Shown here in pieces: positions 1 to 5,417 of a stretch of 6,035 bases of DNA. The stretch is taken from positions 1 through 6,035 of the forward strand of contig JAPPKV010000450.1 of the NCBI GenBank assembly GCA_028819775.1, read 5' to 3'. Position 1 is the first letter of the stretch; every line of letters begins with the position of its first letter. The notes under the pieces were generated by a model. It was not told the DNA's origin. It searched no databases and saw only the letters and a program-made list of their open reading frames with translations. Source of the DNA: Gammaproteobacteria bacterium (GTDB lineage: Bacteria; Pseudomonadota; Gammaproteobacteria; Pseudomonadales; Azotimanducaceae_A). The translations under genes were made by a program, and so were the position numbers.

Positions 1-2
1 CG

Positions 3-98
3 TGGCTGCTGCGGACGGGCTGGCGGCGGATCGGGCTGGTCGATCCGGCGGAGGTGCCGGGCAAGTGGCCGCGGCGGCGGATGGCGAGAGCGGCCTAG
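3..98 (+). CDS. C-terminal fragment of an unrecognised protein, cut by the left edge
   Basis: The frame beginning at base 3 stays open from the window edge to a TAG at 96-98, giving 31 residues. The residues include LLRTGWRRIGLVDPAE and end in an arginine-rich RRRMARAA tail. The codons are almost all G- or C-ending (ctg, cgg, gcg, gtg, atc), as in the firmly identified genes of this window, which is why I prefer this frame over the two alternatives. The fragment is too short to assign to a family. If real, the gene is convergent with lpxH, whose stop lies about 180 bases away. An alternative is that this is non-coding GC-rich sequence. The minus strand is also open to the edge here, but its translation is a proline/alanine-rich string with no recognisable features. 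Confidence 0.45.
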   Translation, partial: WLLRTGWRRIGLVDPAEVPGKWPRRRMARAA

Positions 99-275
99 TC
101 CGGTTCGGCAAGGGCACGGTGGTTGGCGGAGTTGTCCACGCTTCGTCCATGGCGCCGGTCTTAAAGAAACCAAAGGCGCTGTGGGCGAAGGGTGGGCAAC
201 TCCGGTTCCGTTTTCGGCCCAAGTCAAGCCGGTGGCGTCCGTTCGCGTGACCTTCTTTGGCAGCGGAAAGCAGGC
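99..275. other. Intergenic gap between convergent genes
   Basis: These 177 bases separate the putative plus-strand stop at 96-98 from the lpxH stop at 276-278. The only structure I can find is an imperfect hairpin at about 152-179 (arms GCGCC and GGCGC with a short inner GGT/ACC stem and a bulge). It has no T-run on either side that would make it a standard intrinsic terminator. I see no tRNA or other gene here. Confidence 0.4.
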
Positions 276-992
276 TTACGCTGTCAGGGCAAAGCACGTC
301 AATTCGGGATCGCCTTTGTCCAGCCGGAGTTTCCAGCCGCAACGGTCCCAATCGCCGAGCACGATGCGGCGCCGGTCCCCGCCGAGGTCGTGGATCCCGG
401 GCCGGTGAGTGTGGCCGTGGACCATGAGGGAGACGGCTGCATCGTCCATGGCCTGGCGGATGCTGCTCGGTGTCACGTCCATGATGTTGGCGGCCTTGTT
501 TTCGTTCGCAGCGATGCTCTTGGCGCGGAGTGACGCAGCTAGGGCTCGTCGTTCTTCGATGGATGAAGAAAGCACCTCGGCTTGCCAGGCGGGCGACCGG
601 AACAGCGCCCGCATGCGTTGGTACTCGACGTCGCCCGTGCAGTAGGCGTCGCCGTGGGCGAGCAGCACCCGTTGCCCGTCGACTTCGACGACGCTCGGGT
701 CCTCGATCAGCGTGGCACCCGTGTGCTCGGCGAACTGGGCACCGATCAGAAAGTCGCGGTTGCCGTGCATGACGTATACCGCGCCGCGGCGGGAAGCCGC
801 GGTCAGCGCCTCGCGGATGGATGCGGCGACTGGTCCGTCGTCGTCGTCGCCGATCCAGACTTCCACGAGGTCACCGAGGATGTAGAACGCATCAACCGTC
901 GCTGCCTCGCCATCGACAAGCCGTTGCAGACCAGCAAGCACGGCGGGCCGCGTTTCGTCGATGTGCAGGTCGGAGATGAACAGCGCGCTCAT
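276..992 (-). CDS. lpxH: UDP-2,3-diacylglucosamine diphosphatase LpxH
   Basis: LpxH hydrolyses UDP-2,3-diacylglucosamine to lipid X (2,3-diacylglucosamine 1-phosphate) plus UMP, the fourth step of lipid A synthesis, at the inner face of the cytoplasmic membrane. The 238 residues match the usual length of about 240. All metal-binding positions of this calcineurin-like phosphoesterase are visible: D8 and H10 (SDLHIDE), D41 ([13 protein letters not shown]), N78 (GNRDFL), H113 (AHGD), and H194 and H196 (HGHTHRP). The closing VLGDW motif is also present. The start is the ATG at 992-990, which overlaps the folD stop as ATGA. The frame stays open upstream to a GTG at 1097, but those 35 residues lie inside folD and look like a shadow. 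No separate ribosome binding site is evident, so translation is probably coupled to folD. A small departure is CTGD (118-121), where I recall CTDD in many homologues. Confidence 0.96.
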   Translation of the reverse strand: MSALFISDLHIDETRPAVLAGLQRLVDGEAATVDAFYILGDLVEVWIGDDDDGPVAASIREALTAASRRGAVYVMHGNRDFLIGAQFAEHTGATLIEDPSVVEVDGQRVLLAHGDAYCTGDVEYQRMRALFRSPAWQAEVLSSSIEERRALAASLRAKSIAANENKAANIMDVTPSSIRQAMDDAAVSLMVHGHTHRPGIHDLGGDRRRIVLGDWDRCGWKLRLDKGDPELTCFALTA

Positions 993-1858
993 TGCCGCGT
1001 GCGTAGTTGGTCGGCGATTTCCGCGGCGTAGAGCGTGTTGTCGAGCAGGGATGCCCGGGTCATGGGTCCCACGCCGCCGGGTACGGGTGTGATCCACCCG
1101 GCGAGAGGCGCAACTTCGTCGAAGCGGACATCACCGCGCACCTTGCCGTTGGCCTGCGCGACGATGCCGACGTCGATCACGATGGCACCCGGCTTGACCC
1201 AGTCGCCGGCGATTAGTCCGGCTTTGCCGGTTGCGGAGACCACGATGTCGGCTTGCGCGACATGGTCGCGAGTGTCCTGGGAAAACCGGTGCACGGTCGT
1301 GACCGTGCAGCCAGCCAATAGCAGTTCCAAACCCATCGGGCGGCCGACGTGATTCGACGCGCCGACCACTGTGGCGTGCAAGCCGCGCAGGGCAACGCCA
1401 GTGTGGGCAAGTAGCGACATCACGGCCCTGGACGTGCAGGGCCGAATCGCCGGCTCACGCAGCACGAGGCGTCCCATGTTGTTGGGATGTACGCCGTCCA
1501 CATCCTTGTTGGGGAGTACCCGCTCCGTGACATGCACGGGGTCGATATGGTCCGGAAGCGGCAATTGGACCAGGATGCCGTCGAACATCGGATCCGCATT
1601 GAGCGCGTCGATCCGGGCGACGAGGTCGGCTTCCGACGTATCGGCCGGCAGGTGCCATACCTGGGCATTGAAACCTACTTCGTGGCAGTCCTTGCGCTTG
1701 AGGCGAACGTATATTTCGGATCCCCGGTCGTCGCCGACCAGCAGGACGGCGAGACCCGGTCGGGTCATGCCATTCGCCAGACGTTGACGTACCTTCTCGG
1801 CAATGCCGTTGCGCAACTCCCGCGCAATGGAGTTGCCGTCCAGGATCTTCGCGGACAC
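989..1858 (-). CDS. folD: Bifunctional methylenetetrahydrofolate dehydrogenase/cyclohydrolase FolD
   Basis: FolD is a cytosolic enzyme that oxidises 5,10-methylene-THF with NADP+ to 5,10-methenyl-THF and hydrolyses it to 10-formyl-THF. This feeds purine synthesis and initiator formyl-Met-tRNA. The 289 residues match the usual length of about 288. The N-terminal catalytic domain has Y50, K54 and K56 in [17 protein letters not shown] (93-102), and D121 in DVDGVHP. The Rossmann-like cofactor domain has [12 protein letters not shown] (165-176), closely like E. coli FolD, then IDVGI and the signature PGGVGPMT (260-267). The start is a GTG at 1858-1856 with GGAG placed 6 bases upstream. It lies 36 bases after the phoR stop, and its TGA overlaps the lpxH ATG. 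All catalytic residues appear intact, and I see no reason to doubt function. Confidence 0.97.
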   Translation of the reverse strand: MSAKILDGNSIARELRNGIAEKVRQRLANGMTRPGLAVLLVGDDRGSEIYVRLKRKDCHEVGFNAQVWHLPADTSEADLVARIDALNADPMFDGILVQLPLPDHIDPVHVTERVLPNKDVDGVHPNNMGRLVLREPAIRPCTSRAVMSLLAHTGVALRGLHATVVGASNHVGRPMGLELLLAGCTVTTVHRFSQDTRDHVAQADIVVSATGKAGLIAGDWVKPGAIVIDVGIVAQANGKVRGDVRFDEVAPLAGWITPVPGGVGPMTRASLLDNTLYAAEIADQLRTRQ

Positions 1859-1894
1859 GGAAATCTCCGGCTTACCGGTGCCGCGTATTGTATG

Positions 1895-3256
1895 TCAGGG
1901 CCGTTGGTCGGGTTGGTTTGCGGCGGCGCTAACGGTGGTAAGTTGAACAGGCCGGTCGGGCAGGTCGTCCGCCGCCCGCGACTCGTTGACCGCCGGCAGG
2001 TCGAAGTAGAACAGGCTTCCCCTACCCAGGTCGCTCTCTACGCCCAGTTCGGTGTCGTGGCGGCGCAGAATGTGCTTGACGATCGCGAGCCCCAACCCCG
2101 TGCCACCGTGGGCGCGGCTGTTGGCGACGTCGACGCGGAAGAACCTCTCGGTCAGGCGCGAGATCAGTTCGCGCGGTATGCCGCGCCCGTGATCCTCCAC
2201 CTCGAAGCGGGCGCCCGCCATGCAGCGGTGCCAACGTACCGACACGTCCCCGCCGTTCGGGCTGTATTGGATCGCATTGGTGACCAGGTTCATGAACGCG
2301 CTGTGCAGTTCGGCCGGCACGCCGCGAACCACGACGCCGGGTTGCGCATCGAGCAGGATGCGGTGCTTGTCGCTCGCCAGTTGCCTTGCTTCGTTCACCA
2401 CGGAGGTCAGCATGGCGGGAACATTGACCAGTTCGACGTCGTCCGCCTTCGGCGACGGCGAGGACTCGAGACGGGTAAGGGTCAGCAGGTCTTCGACGAG
2501 TGCTTTCATGCGCTGGGCGGGGGCGTTCAGTTTGTCGAGCAAGGCACGCAGGGTGTCCCGGTCGATGTCCTCGTCTTGGAGGGTCTCGAGGTACCCCATG
2601 ACCACGGTCAGCGGCGTCCTCAGTTCGTGGGATACGTTTGCGATGAAGTCTTGGCGCATGGTCAGCAGACGGTCGAGTATGGTGACGTCGCGGATGAGGA
2701 CGATGGAGCGGTCCGCATCGACGCGCAGATGACGAAGTTCGAGTCGGCGCGACTCGTCGGTGGGAGATACCATCTCGACGATCCCGCCTTCGACTTCGTC
2801 GTCCAACAACGCGCCGATGGAGGGGTCGCGAGCCAGCGACGTCAGGTTGCGCCGGCGGTCCCGCGGCGAGAACCCGAGCAGGTCGCTGGCTGTCTTGTTG
2901 GCGAGTTCGATGACACCGCTGCGCTGCAACACGATCCAGCCATCCGGGATGGTGTCCAGGGTTCTTTGCAGCCAGCGCAACTCCTCCACCAGACGCCGAG
3001 CCCGCCCCCGTGCGCCGGTCAGGGAGAACGTCAGGCGTTCGGCCACGGATTGCCAGGAAGACGACCACTGCCTGGGTCGGCTCAGGGGTGCGCGGGACCA
3101 GCGCTCGAAGGAGACGAACTCGATGGCGCCGAACGCGATCCAGACCGCAAGCGCCGCAGCGACGCCCCAGCCGACGTTGCCAGACAGCAGTCCAACGACC
3201 ACGCCGCCGACGCCACACGAGGCGGGCCGGACGACGTCCCTGGGATTGATTGTCAC
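1895..3256 (-). CDS. phoR: Phosphate regulon sensor histidine kinase PhoR
   Basis: PhoR is the inner-membrane kinase/phosphatase that controls PhoB, normally gated by the PstSCAB transporter and PhoU. Numbered from the GTG at 3256, the 453 residues contain two closely spaced hydrophobic segments (about 12-25 and 30-49) with no periplasmic sensor domain, as in E. coli PhoR. A PAS-like region follows (about 98-195), then the H-box NVSHELRTPLT with H210, the N-box around N327 (NLVTNAIQYS), the G1 box DHGRGI (355-360), and the G2 box GGTGLGL (384-390). A tail of about 30 residues after the ATPase domain is rich in Asp, Ala, Gln and Pro and is not part of the usual core. I chose the GTG at 3256 because GGAGAG lies 7 bases upstream and the membrane segment follows directly. 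An alternative GTG at 3310 adds 18 unremarkable residues. It is downstream of phoB on the same strand. Confidence 0.93.
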   Translation of the reverse strand: MTINPRDVVRPASCGVGGVVVGLLSGNVGWGVAAALAVWIAFGAIEFVSFERWSRAPLSRPRQWSSSWQSVAERLTFSLTGARGRARRLVEELRWLQRTLDTIPDGWIVLQRSGVIELANKTASDLLGFSPRDRRRNLTSLARDPSIGALLDDEVEGGIVEMVSPTDESRRLELRHLRVDADRSIVLIRDVTILDRLLTMRQDFIANVSHELRTPLTVVMGYLETLQDEDIDRDTLRALLDKLNAPAQRMKALVEDLLTLTRLESSPSPKADDVELVNVPAMLTSVVNEARQLASDKHRILLDAQPGVVVRGVPAELHSAFMNLVTNAIQYSPNGGDVSVRWHRCMAGARFEVEDHGRGIPRELISRLTERFFRVDVANSRAHGGTGLGLAIVKHILRRHDTELGVESDLGRGSLFYFDLPAVNESRAADDLPDRPVQLTTVSAAANQPDQRP

Positions 3257-3327
3257 GTTCGGCTCTCCACGGTCCTGAACGTCTCCGGCCGCGTCCGAAG
3301 TTCCAACCACTCGATGGTGTCTCTCAC
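3253..3327 (-). CDS. Possible 24-residue leader frame overlapping the phoR start
   Basis: In the 177-base gap between phoB and the preferred phoR start, a frame begins with GTG at 3327-3325 and ends with TGA at 3255-3253. Its last bases overlap the phoR start as GTGA. An AAGGTG lies 8 bases before the GTG. The peptide begins MRDTIEWLELRTR and has no recognised family. It might be a small coupling frame that delivers ribosomes to phoR. It could equally be chance, because such short frames are common in GC-rich DNA and the longer phoR start at 3310 would overlap it in another frame. Confidence 0.2.
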   Translation of the reverse strand: MRDTIEWLELRTRPETFRTVESRT

Positions 3328-3433
3328 GCCGACTGCACCTTGAGTTTACGCCAGTTGAGTTGAACCACGGTATCGGGTAGGCGAGGGCGTTGCGGGTGAT
3401 AGGCCGACCGGGTGGCGCCGGCGGCGAGCGGCG

Positions 3434-4135
3434 TCAGGTGACCGGCGCTAGGACCGGCGACAGGCGGTACCCGATCCCGCGGACGGTCTCGACGGCCTTG
3501 TCCATGCCGAAGGGCATTAGCGCCTTGCGCAGTCGCAGCACGTGTACATCAACGGTTCGTTCCTCGACATAGACGTTCCTACCCCATACCCGATCTAGCA
3601 ACTGCGTGCGATCAAAGGCGCGATTGGGGTTGCGCATCAGGAGTTCGAGCAGGCGAAACTCCGTGGGGCCAACGTGAATCTGGTCGCCATTGACACTCAC
3701 GTGGTGGCTGCGCGTATCGAGGGTCAACTGGCCCACCGTGAGAACACCGTCCTCGGGCGTACCGGTTCGTCGCAGGAGAGCCTTGATGCGAGCGATCAGT
3801 TCCTTGGGCGAGAAGGGTTTCGTGACGTAGTCGTCGATCCCCGAATCGAAGCTCTTTAGCTTGTCGGATTCCTCGCTGCGGGCGGTGAGCATCACCAACG
3901 GCAGGTCGCTGGTGATCGGATCCCGCCGTAGCGTGCGGGCAAGGTCGATTCCGCTCATGCCGGGCAGCATCCAGTCGATGATCACGACGTTCGGAAGCGG
4001 GCCGTCGAGTATTTGCAGGGCCTCTTCGGCAGTCTCGGCTGGAATGACCTTGAATCCGCCTCGCTCCAGCGAGAAGGTGAGCATTTCCCGAATGTCGGTC
4101 TCGTCTTCGACGAGTAGCACGAAGTTGGAAGCCAT
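3434..4135 (-). CDS. phoB: Phosphate regulon response regulator PhoB
   Basis: PhoB is a cytoplasmic OmpR-family transcription factor that is phosphorylated by PhoR and binds Pho boxes to activate phosphate-starvation genes. The 233 residues (E. coli 229) have a receiver domain with the acidic pair E10/D11, the phosphoacceptor D54 (IIDWMLPG), T84 (MLTAR) and K106 (VTKPF). A winged-helix DNA-binding domain follows (about 130-230) with the PhoB-typical GPTEFRLLE, W184 in VWG, R193 in EERTVDVH, and TVRGIGYR. The ATG at 4135 places the start exactly as in E. coli PhoB (N-terminal strand then VEDE). The ribosome binding site is close to the start (GAGGGA next to ATG), with another AAGGAG rather far upstream. 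A Pho box upstream suggests autoregulation. phoR follows on the same strand. Confidence 0.96.
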   Translation of the reverse strand: MASNFVLLVEDETDIREMLTFSLERGGFKVIPAETAEEALQILDGPLPNVVIIDWMLPGMSGIDLARTLRRDPITSDLPLVMLTARSEESDKLKSFDSGIDDYVTKPFSPKELIARIKALLRRTGTPEDGVLTVGQLTLDTRSHHVSVNGDQIHVGPTEFRLLELLMRNPNRAFDRTQLLDRVWGRNVYVEERTVDVHVLRLRKALMPFGMDKAVETVRGIGYRLSPVLAPVT

Positions 4136-4173
4136 TCCCTCGGCACCTGTCTCCTTGGCAGTTGGCGAGCGCT

Positions 4174-4179
4174 AACCTA
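4174..4179 (-). promoter_or_regulatory. Candidate -10 element of the phoB promoter
   Basis: Reading the minus strand, TAGGTT lies exactly 10 bases downstream of the Pho box at 4190-4207. PhoB-activated promoters typically place the Pho box where the -35 would be and the -10 about 10-11 bases after it. The hexamer matches TATAAT at only three positions (first two and last), so the spacing is the stronger argument. The resulting leader before the phoB ATG would be roughly 30 bases. Confidence 0.4.
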
Positions 4180-4189
4180 TCGGCGCAAT

Positions 4190-4207
4190 ATGACAATTTG
4201 ATGATTA
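4190..4207 (-). promoter_or_regulatory. Candidate Pho box upstream of phoB
   Basis: On the minus strand the sequence is TAATCATCAAATTGTCAT, two 7-base half-sites 11 bases apart with an AT-rich 4-base spacer. This has the same layout as the E. coli Pho box (CTGTCAT, four bases, CTGTCAT) and matches 13 of 18 positions of that degenerate consensus. The promoter-proximal half TTGTCAT is nearly perfect and the distal half TAATCAT is weaker. It lies 54 bases upstream of the phoB ATG in an AT-rich island within an otherwise GC-rich region. It implies positive autoregulation of phoB by phosphorylated PhoB. An effect on the divergent gene at 4318 is possible but not shown. Confidence 0.6.
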
Positions 4208-4286
4208 TGCCATCGCCGCATTAGGCTTCGTACCCTCGTGCAGACTTGGGTTGTAGGCTGGCGTCTCGAGGAGCCGGCGACTTTTT

Positions 4287-4301
4287 TCGAAACGCATTCG
4301 A
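4287..4301. promoter_or_regulatory. Short inverted repeat just upstream of the hydrolase gene
   Basis: TCGAA-ACGCA-TTCGA is a perfect 5-base dyad with a 5-base centre. It follows a run of six T and ends 5 bases before the AGGGGGA ribosome binding site (4307-4313) of the gene at 4318. It may be an operator for a regulator of that gene or a weak hairpin in its leader. No regulator gene is adjacent, and a dyad this short can arise by chance. Confidence 0.25.
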
Positions 4302-4317
4302 GAGATAGGGGGAATCA

Positions 4318-4986
4318 ATGGGGCAGAGACAGCTACGCGCGGCCGACGGCCATACCTTCGGACTCTACGAGACCGTGCCCGGGAACGAGCCGCGCGGCGG
4401 CCTCGTCGTGATCCAGGAGATCTTCGGCGTCAATGCCCACATTCGCGAGATTGCGGACAGCTACGCGGCGGAGGGATTTGCGGCACTCGCGCCGGCACTG
4501 TTCGATCGAGTTGAGCGAGACGTCGAACTGGGCTACGACCAGGCCGGAATGAGCCGTGGCAGAGAGCTTGCCTTTGCGGGCCTGTCCCGGGCCGACGCGC
4601 TGCGCGACCTCCAGGCGGCCATCGAGGAAGCCGGGAAGTACGGCAGGGTGGGCGTCGTGGGGTACTGCTACGGTGGATTGATGACTTGGCTTGCCGCTTG
4701 CCACCTCGAAGGCATTGCATGCGCGTCGGTCTACTACGGCGGCGGCATCGCGAACGAACTGGCGCAGACGCCGAACTGCCCCCTGATCATGCACTTCGGC
4801 GAACTCGACGCCCACATCCCGCTCACCGATGTTCACCGGATCCGCGAGGCCTTGCCGAACACCCCGATACACGTCTACCCGGCGGACCACGGCTTCAACT
4901 GCGATCACCGGGGAAGCTACCACGCCCCGTCGGCCGACACCGCTCGGCGGCGGACGTTGAGATTGTTCCGGGAGCACGTCGGTTGA
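4318..4986 (+). CDS. Dienelactone hydrolase family protein
   Basis: This is a cytosolic alpha/beta hydrolase of the dienelactone hydrolase family (carboxymethylenebutenolidase-like). Known members open dienelactones in chlorocatechol breakdown, but many chromosomal members have unknown substrates. The 222 residues are close to the 236 of ClcD-type enzymes. The family features are all visible: E34 in VIQEIFGVN, the nucleophile elbow GYCYGG with C117, the acid D164 in FGELDAHIP, and H191 in PADHGFNC. The triad Cys117-Asp164-His191 plus Glu34 therefore looks intact. There is no signal peptide. The ATG at 4318 has AGGGGGA 4 bases upstream. It is divergent from phoB with a 182-base shared upstream region. 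No aromatic-degradation genes are nearby, so a catabolic role cannot be inferred and I give no symbol. Confidence 0.92.
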   Translation: MGQRQLRAADGHTFGLYETVPGNEPRGGLVVIQEIFGVNAHIREIADSYAAEGFAALAPALFDRVERDVELGYDQAGMSRGRELAFAGLSRADALRDLQAAIEEAGKYGRVGVVGYCYGGLMTWLAACHLEGIACASVYYGGGIANELAQTPNCPLIMHFGELDAHIPLTDVHRIREALPNTPIHVYPADHGFNCDHRGSYHAPSADTARRRTLRLFREHVG

Positions 4987-5035
4987 GGTCCGAGAGGGGG
5001 TTCGGCGACGGTGCGTTGGGGTCTTTCTTACTAGG

Positions 5036-5055
5036 GGCAAGCGCCTCGCGCTGCC
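5036..5055 (+). terminator. Strong GC stem-loop after the hydrolase gene, possible terminator
   Basis: GGCA-A-GCGC, loop CTC, GCGC-TGCC forms an eight-base-pair stem with one bulged A. It lies 50 bases after the hydrolase stop. The following sequence is G/C-rich with no T-run, so it is not a standard intrinsic terminator. It may stop or protect the transcript 3' end. A second small hairpin (GGGC-TGAGG-GCCC, 5056-5068) follows at once. Confidence 0.3.
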
Positions 5056-5096
5056 GGGCTGAGGGCCCCATCCGCAATCGTGGCACCGTGGGTAAG

Positions 5097-5116
5097 TCCC
5101 ATGTTGACATATGGGA
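5097..5116. promoter_or_regulatory. Inverted repeat spanning a consensus -35 hexamer
   Basis: TCCCAT and ATGGGA form perfect 6-base arms around GTTGACAT, which contains the ideal sigma-70 -35 sequence TTGACA (5104-5109). At a 17-base spacing the -10 would be GATGCT (5127-5132), which matches TATAAT at only three positions. This looks like an operator over a promoter with a weak -10. It would drive a leader of about 280 bases ahead of the DUF3450 gene at 5418. Confidence 0.3.
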
Positions 5117-5238
5117 GTCGTTTGTTGATGCTTCGGCCACTGAATGAGGGGTGGGGTGTACCCGTTCAGCCCGCGTCGCGAGGATTCGCCGAAACGACCG
5201 GGCACCGGGACGACTCACCTCGCGGGTCGCTGAAACGG

Positions 5239-5246
5239 TATACATT
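5239..5246 (+). promoter_or_regulatory. Possible -10 element (TATACATT)
   Basis: TATACATT stands out in the surrounding GC-rich sequence and lies about 40 bases before the strong ribosome binding site at 5276-5281. No good -35 is found 16-18 bases upstream; the bases there read roughly ACTCAC. An inverted repeat (CGCGAGG at 5177-5183, CCTCGCG at 5218-5224) lies just upstream and could contain a regulator site. Confidence 0.3.
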
Positions 5247-5286
5247 AAGAGCAATCGTGCAGCGGGCAGTCCGCGAAGGAGTCGGA

Positions 5287-5364
5287 ATGGAAAGCACCTC
5301 ACTCAACCGCCGCGCATTGGTTCGTTTTCGGACCGTATTCCGGGATCCGTTGGGTCTCGGCTAG
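5287..5364 (+). CDS. Possible 25-residue leader peptide before the DUF3450 gene
   Basis: An ATG at 5287 has AAGGAG (5276-5281) 5 bases upstream, the best Shine-Dalgarno match I can see in the window. The frame runs to a TAG at 5362-5364. The peptide starts MESTSLNRRALVRFRT, has several arginines and hydrophobic residues, no membrane segment and no known family. It ends 53 bases before the DUF3450 ATG. It may be a leader peptide or small protein controlling or preceding that operon. The frame is the 3' part of a longer open frame from 5080, whose GTG start has no comparable ribosome binding site. Chance cannot be excluded. Confidence 0.35.
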   Translation: MESTSLNRRALVRFRTVFRDPLGLG

Positions 5365-5417
5365 GTTAATCGAGGAAGGGCCTGCAAGGGCACTTCGAGC
5401 ACTTAGGGAAGGGTTTG

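Larger units (their letters stand above)
4987..5417. other. Long non-coding or leader region between the hydrolase and the DUF3450 gene
   Basis: These 431 bases hold no recognisable protein family or structured RNA. Within them I see a strong GC stem-loop (5036-5055), an inverted repeat spanning a consensus -35 (5097-5116), a 7-base inverted repeat (5177-5183 with 5218-5224), a possible -10 (5239-5246), and a 25-codon frame with a strong ribosome binding site (5287-5364). Short direct repeats (5376-5404) precede the DUF3450 start. A plus-strand frame from a GTG at 5080 to 5364 is open for 94 residues but resembles no protein I know. Confidence 0.5.

Noticed and set aside
152..179. Hairpin between the left-edge gene and lpxH as a bidirectional terminator
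   Set aside because: The stem is imperfect with a three-base bulge and mismatches, and neither strand has a T-run after it.
2..250. An 82-residue frame at the left edge rich in Ala and Gly
   Set aside because: The alternative frame at 3-98 has much more gene-like codon use and composition. This one looks like a shadow running on into the intergenic gap.
279..300. CTGTCA and CGTCA motifs resembling a Pho box
   Set aside because: They lie within the 3' end of lpxH, the spacing does not fit the 11-base period, and no gene starts downstream in a suitable position.
993..1097. N-terminal extension of LpxH by 35 residues from a GTG at 1097
   Set aside because: The extension is arginine-rich and overlaps the folD coding sequence. 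LpxH proteins begin directly at the strand leading to SDLH, as given by the ATG at 992.
1487..3343. A 618-residue open frame on the plus strand
   Set aside because: It runs antisense to folD and phoR, both of which have complete family motifs. Long antisense frames are common opposite GC-rich genes, and the translation shows no recognisable domain.
4333..5205. A 290-residue open frame on the minus strand
   Set aside because: It lies antisense to the dienelactone hydrolase gene, whose catalytic residues are intact, and its own translation has no family features.
5080..5364. A 94-residue plus-strand frame starting at a GTG
   Set aside because: There is no ribosome binding site at the GTG, no recognisable family, and it spans promoter-like and inverted-repeat sequence. 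Only its last 25 codons have a good translation start.
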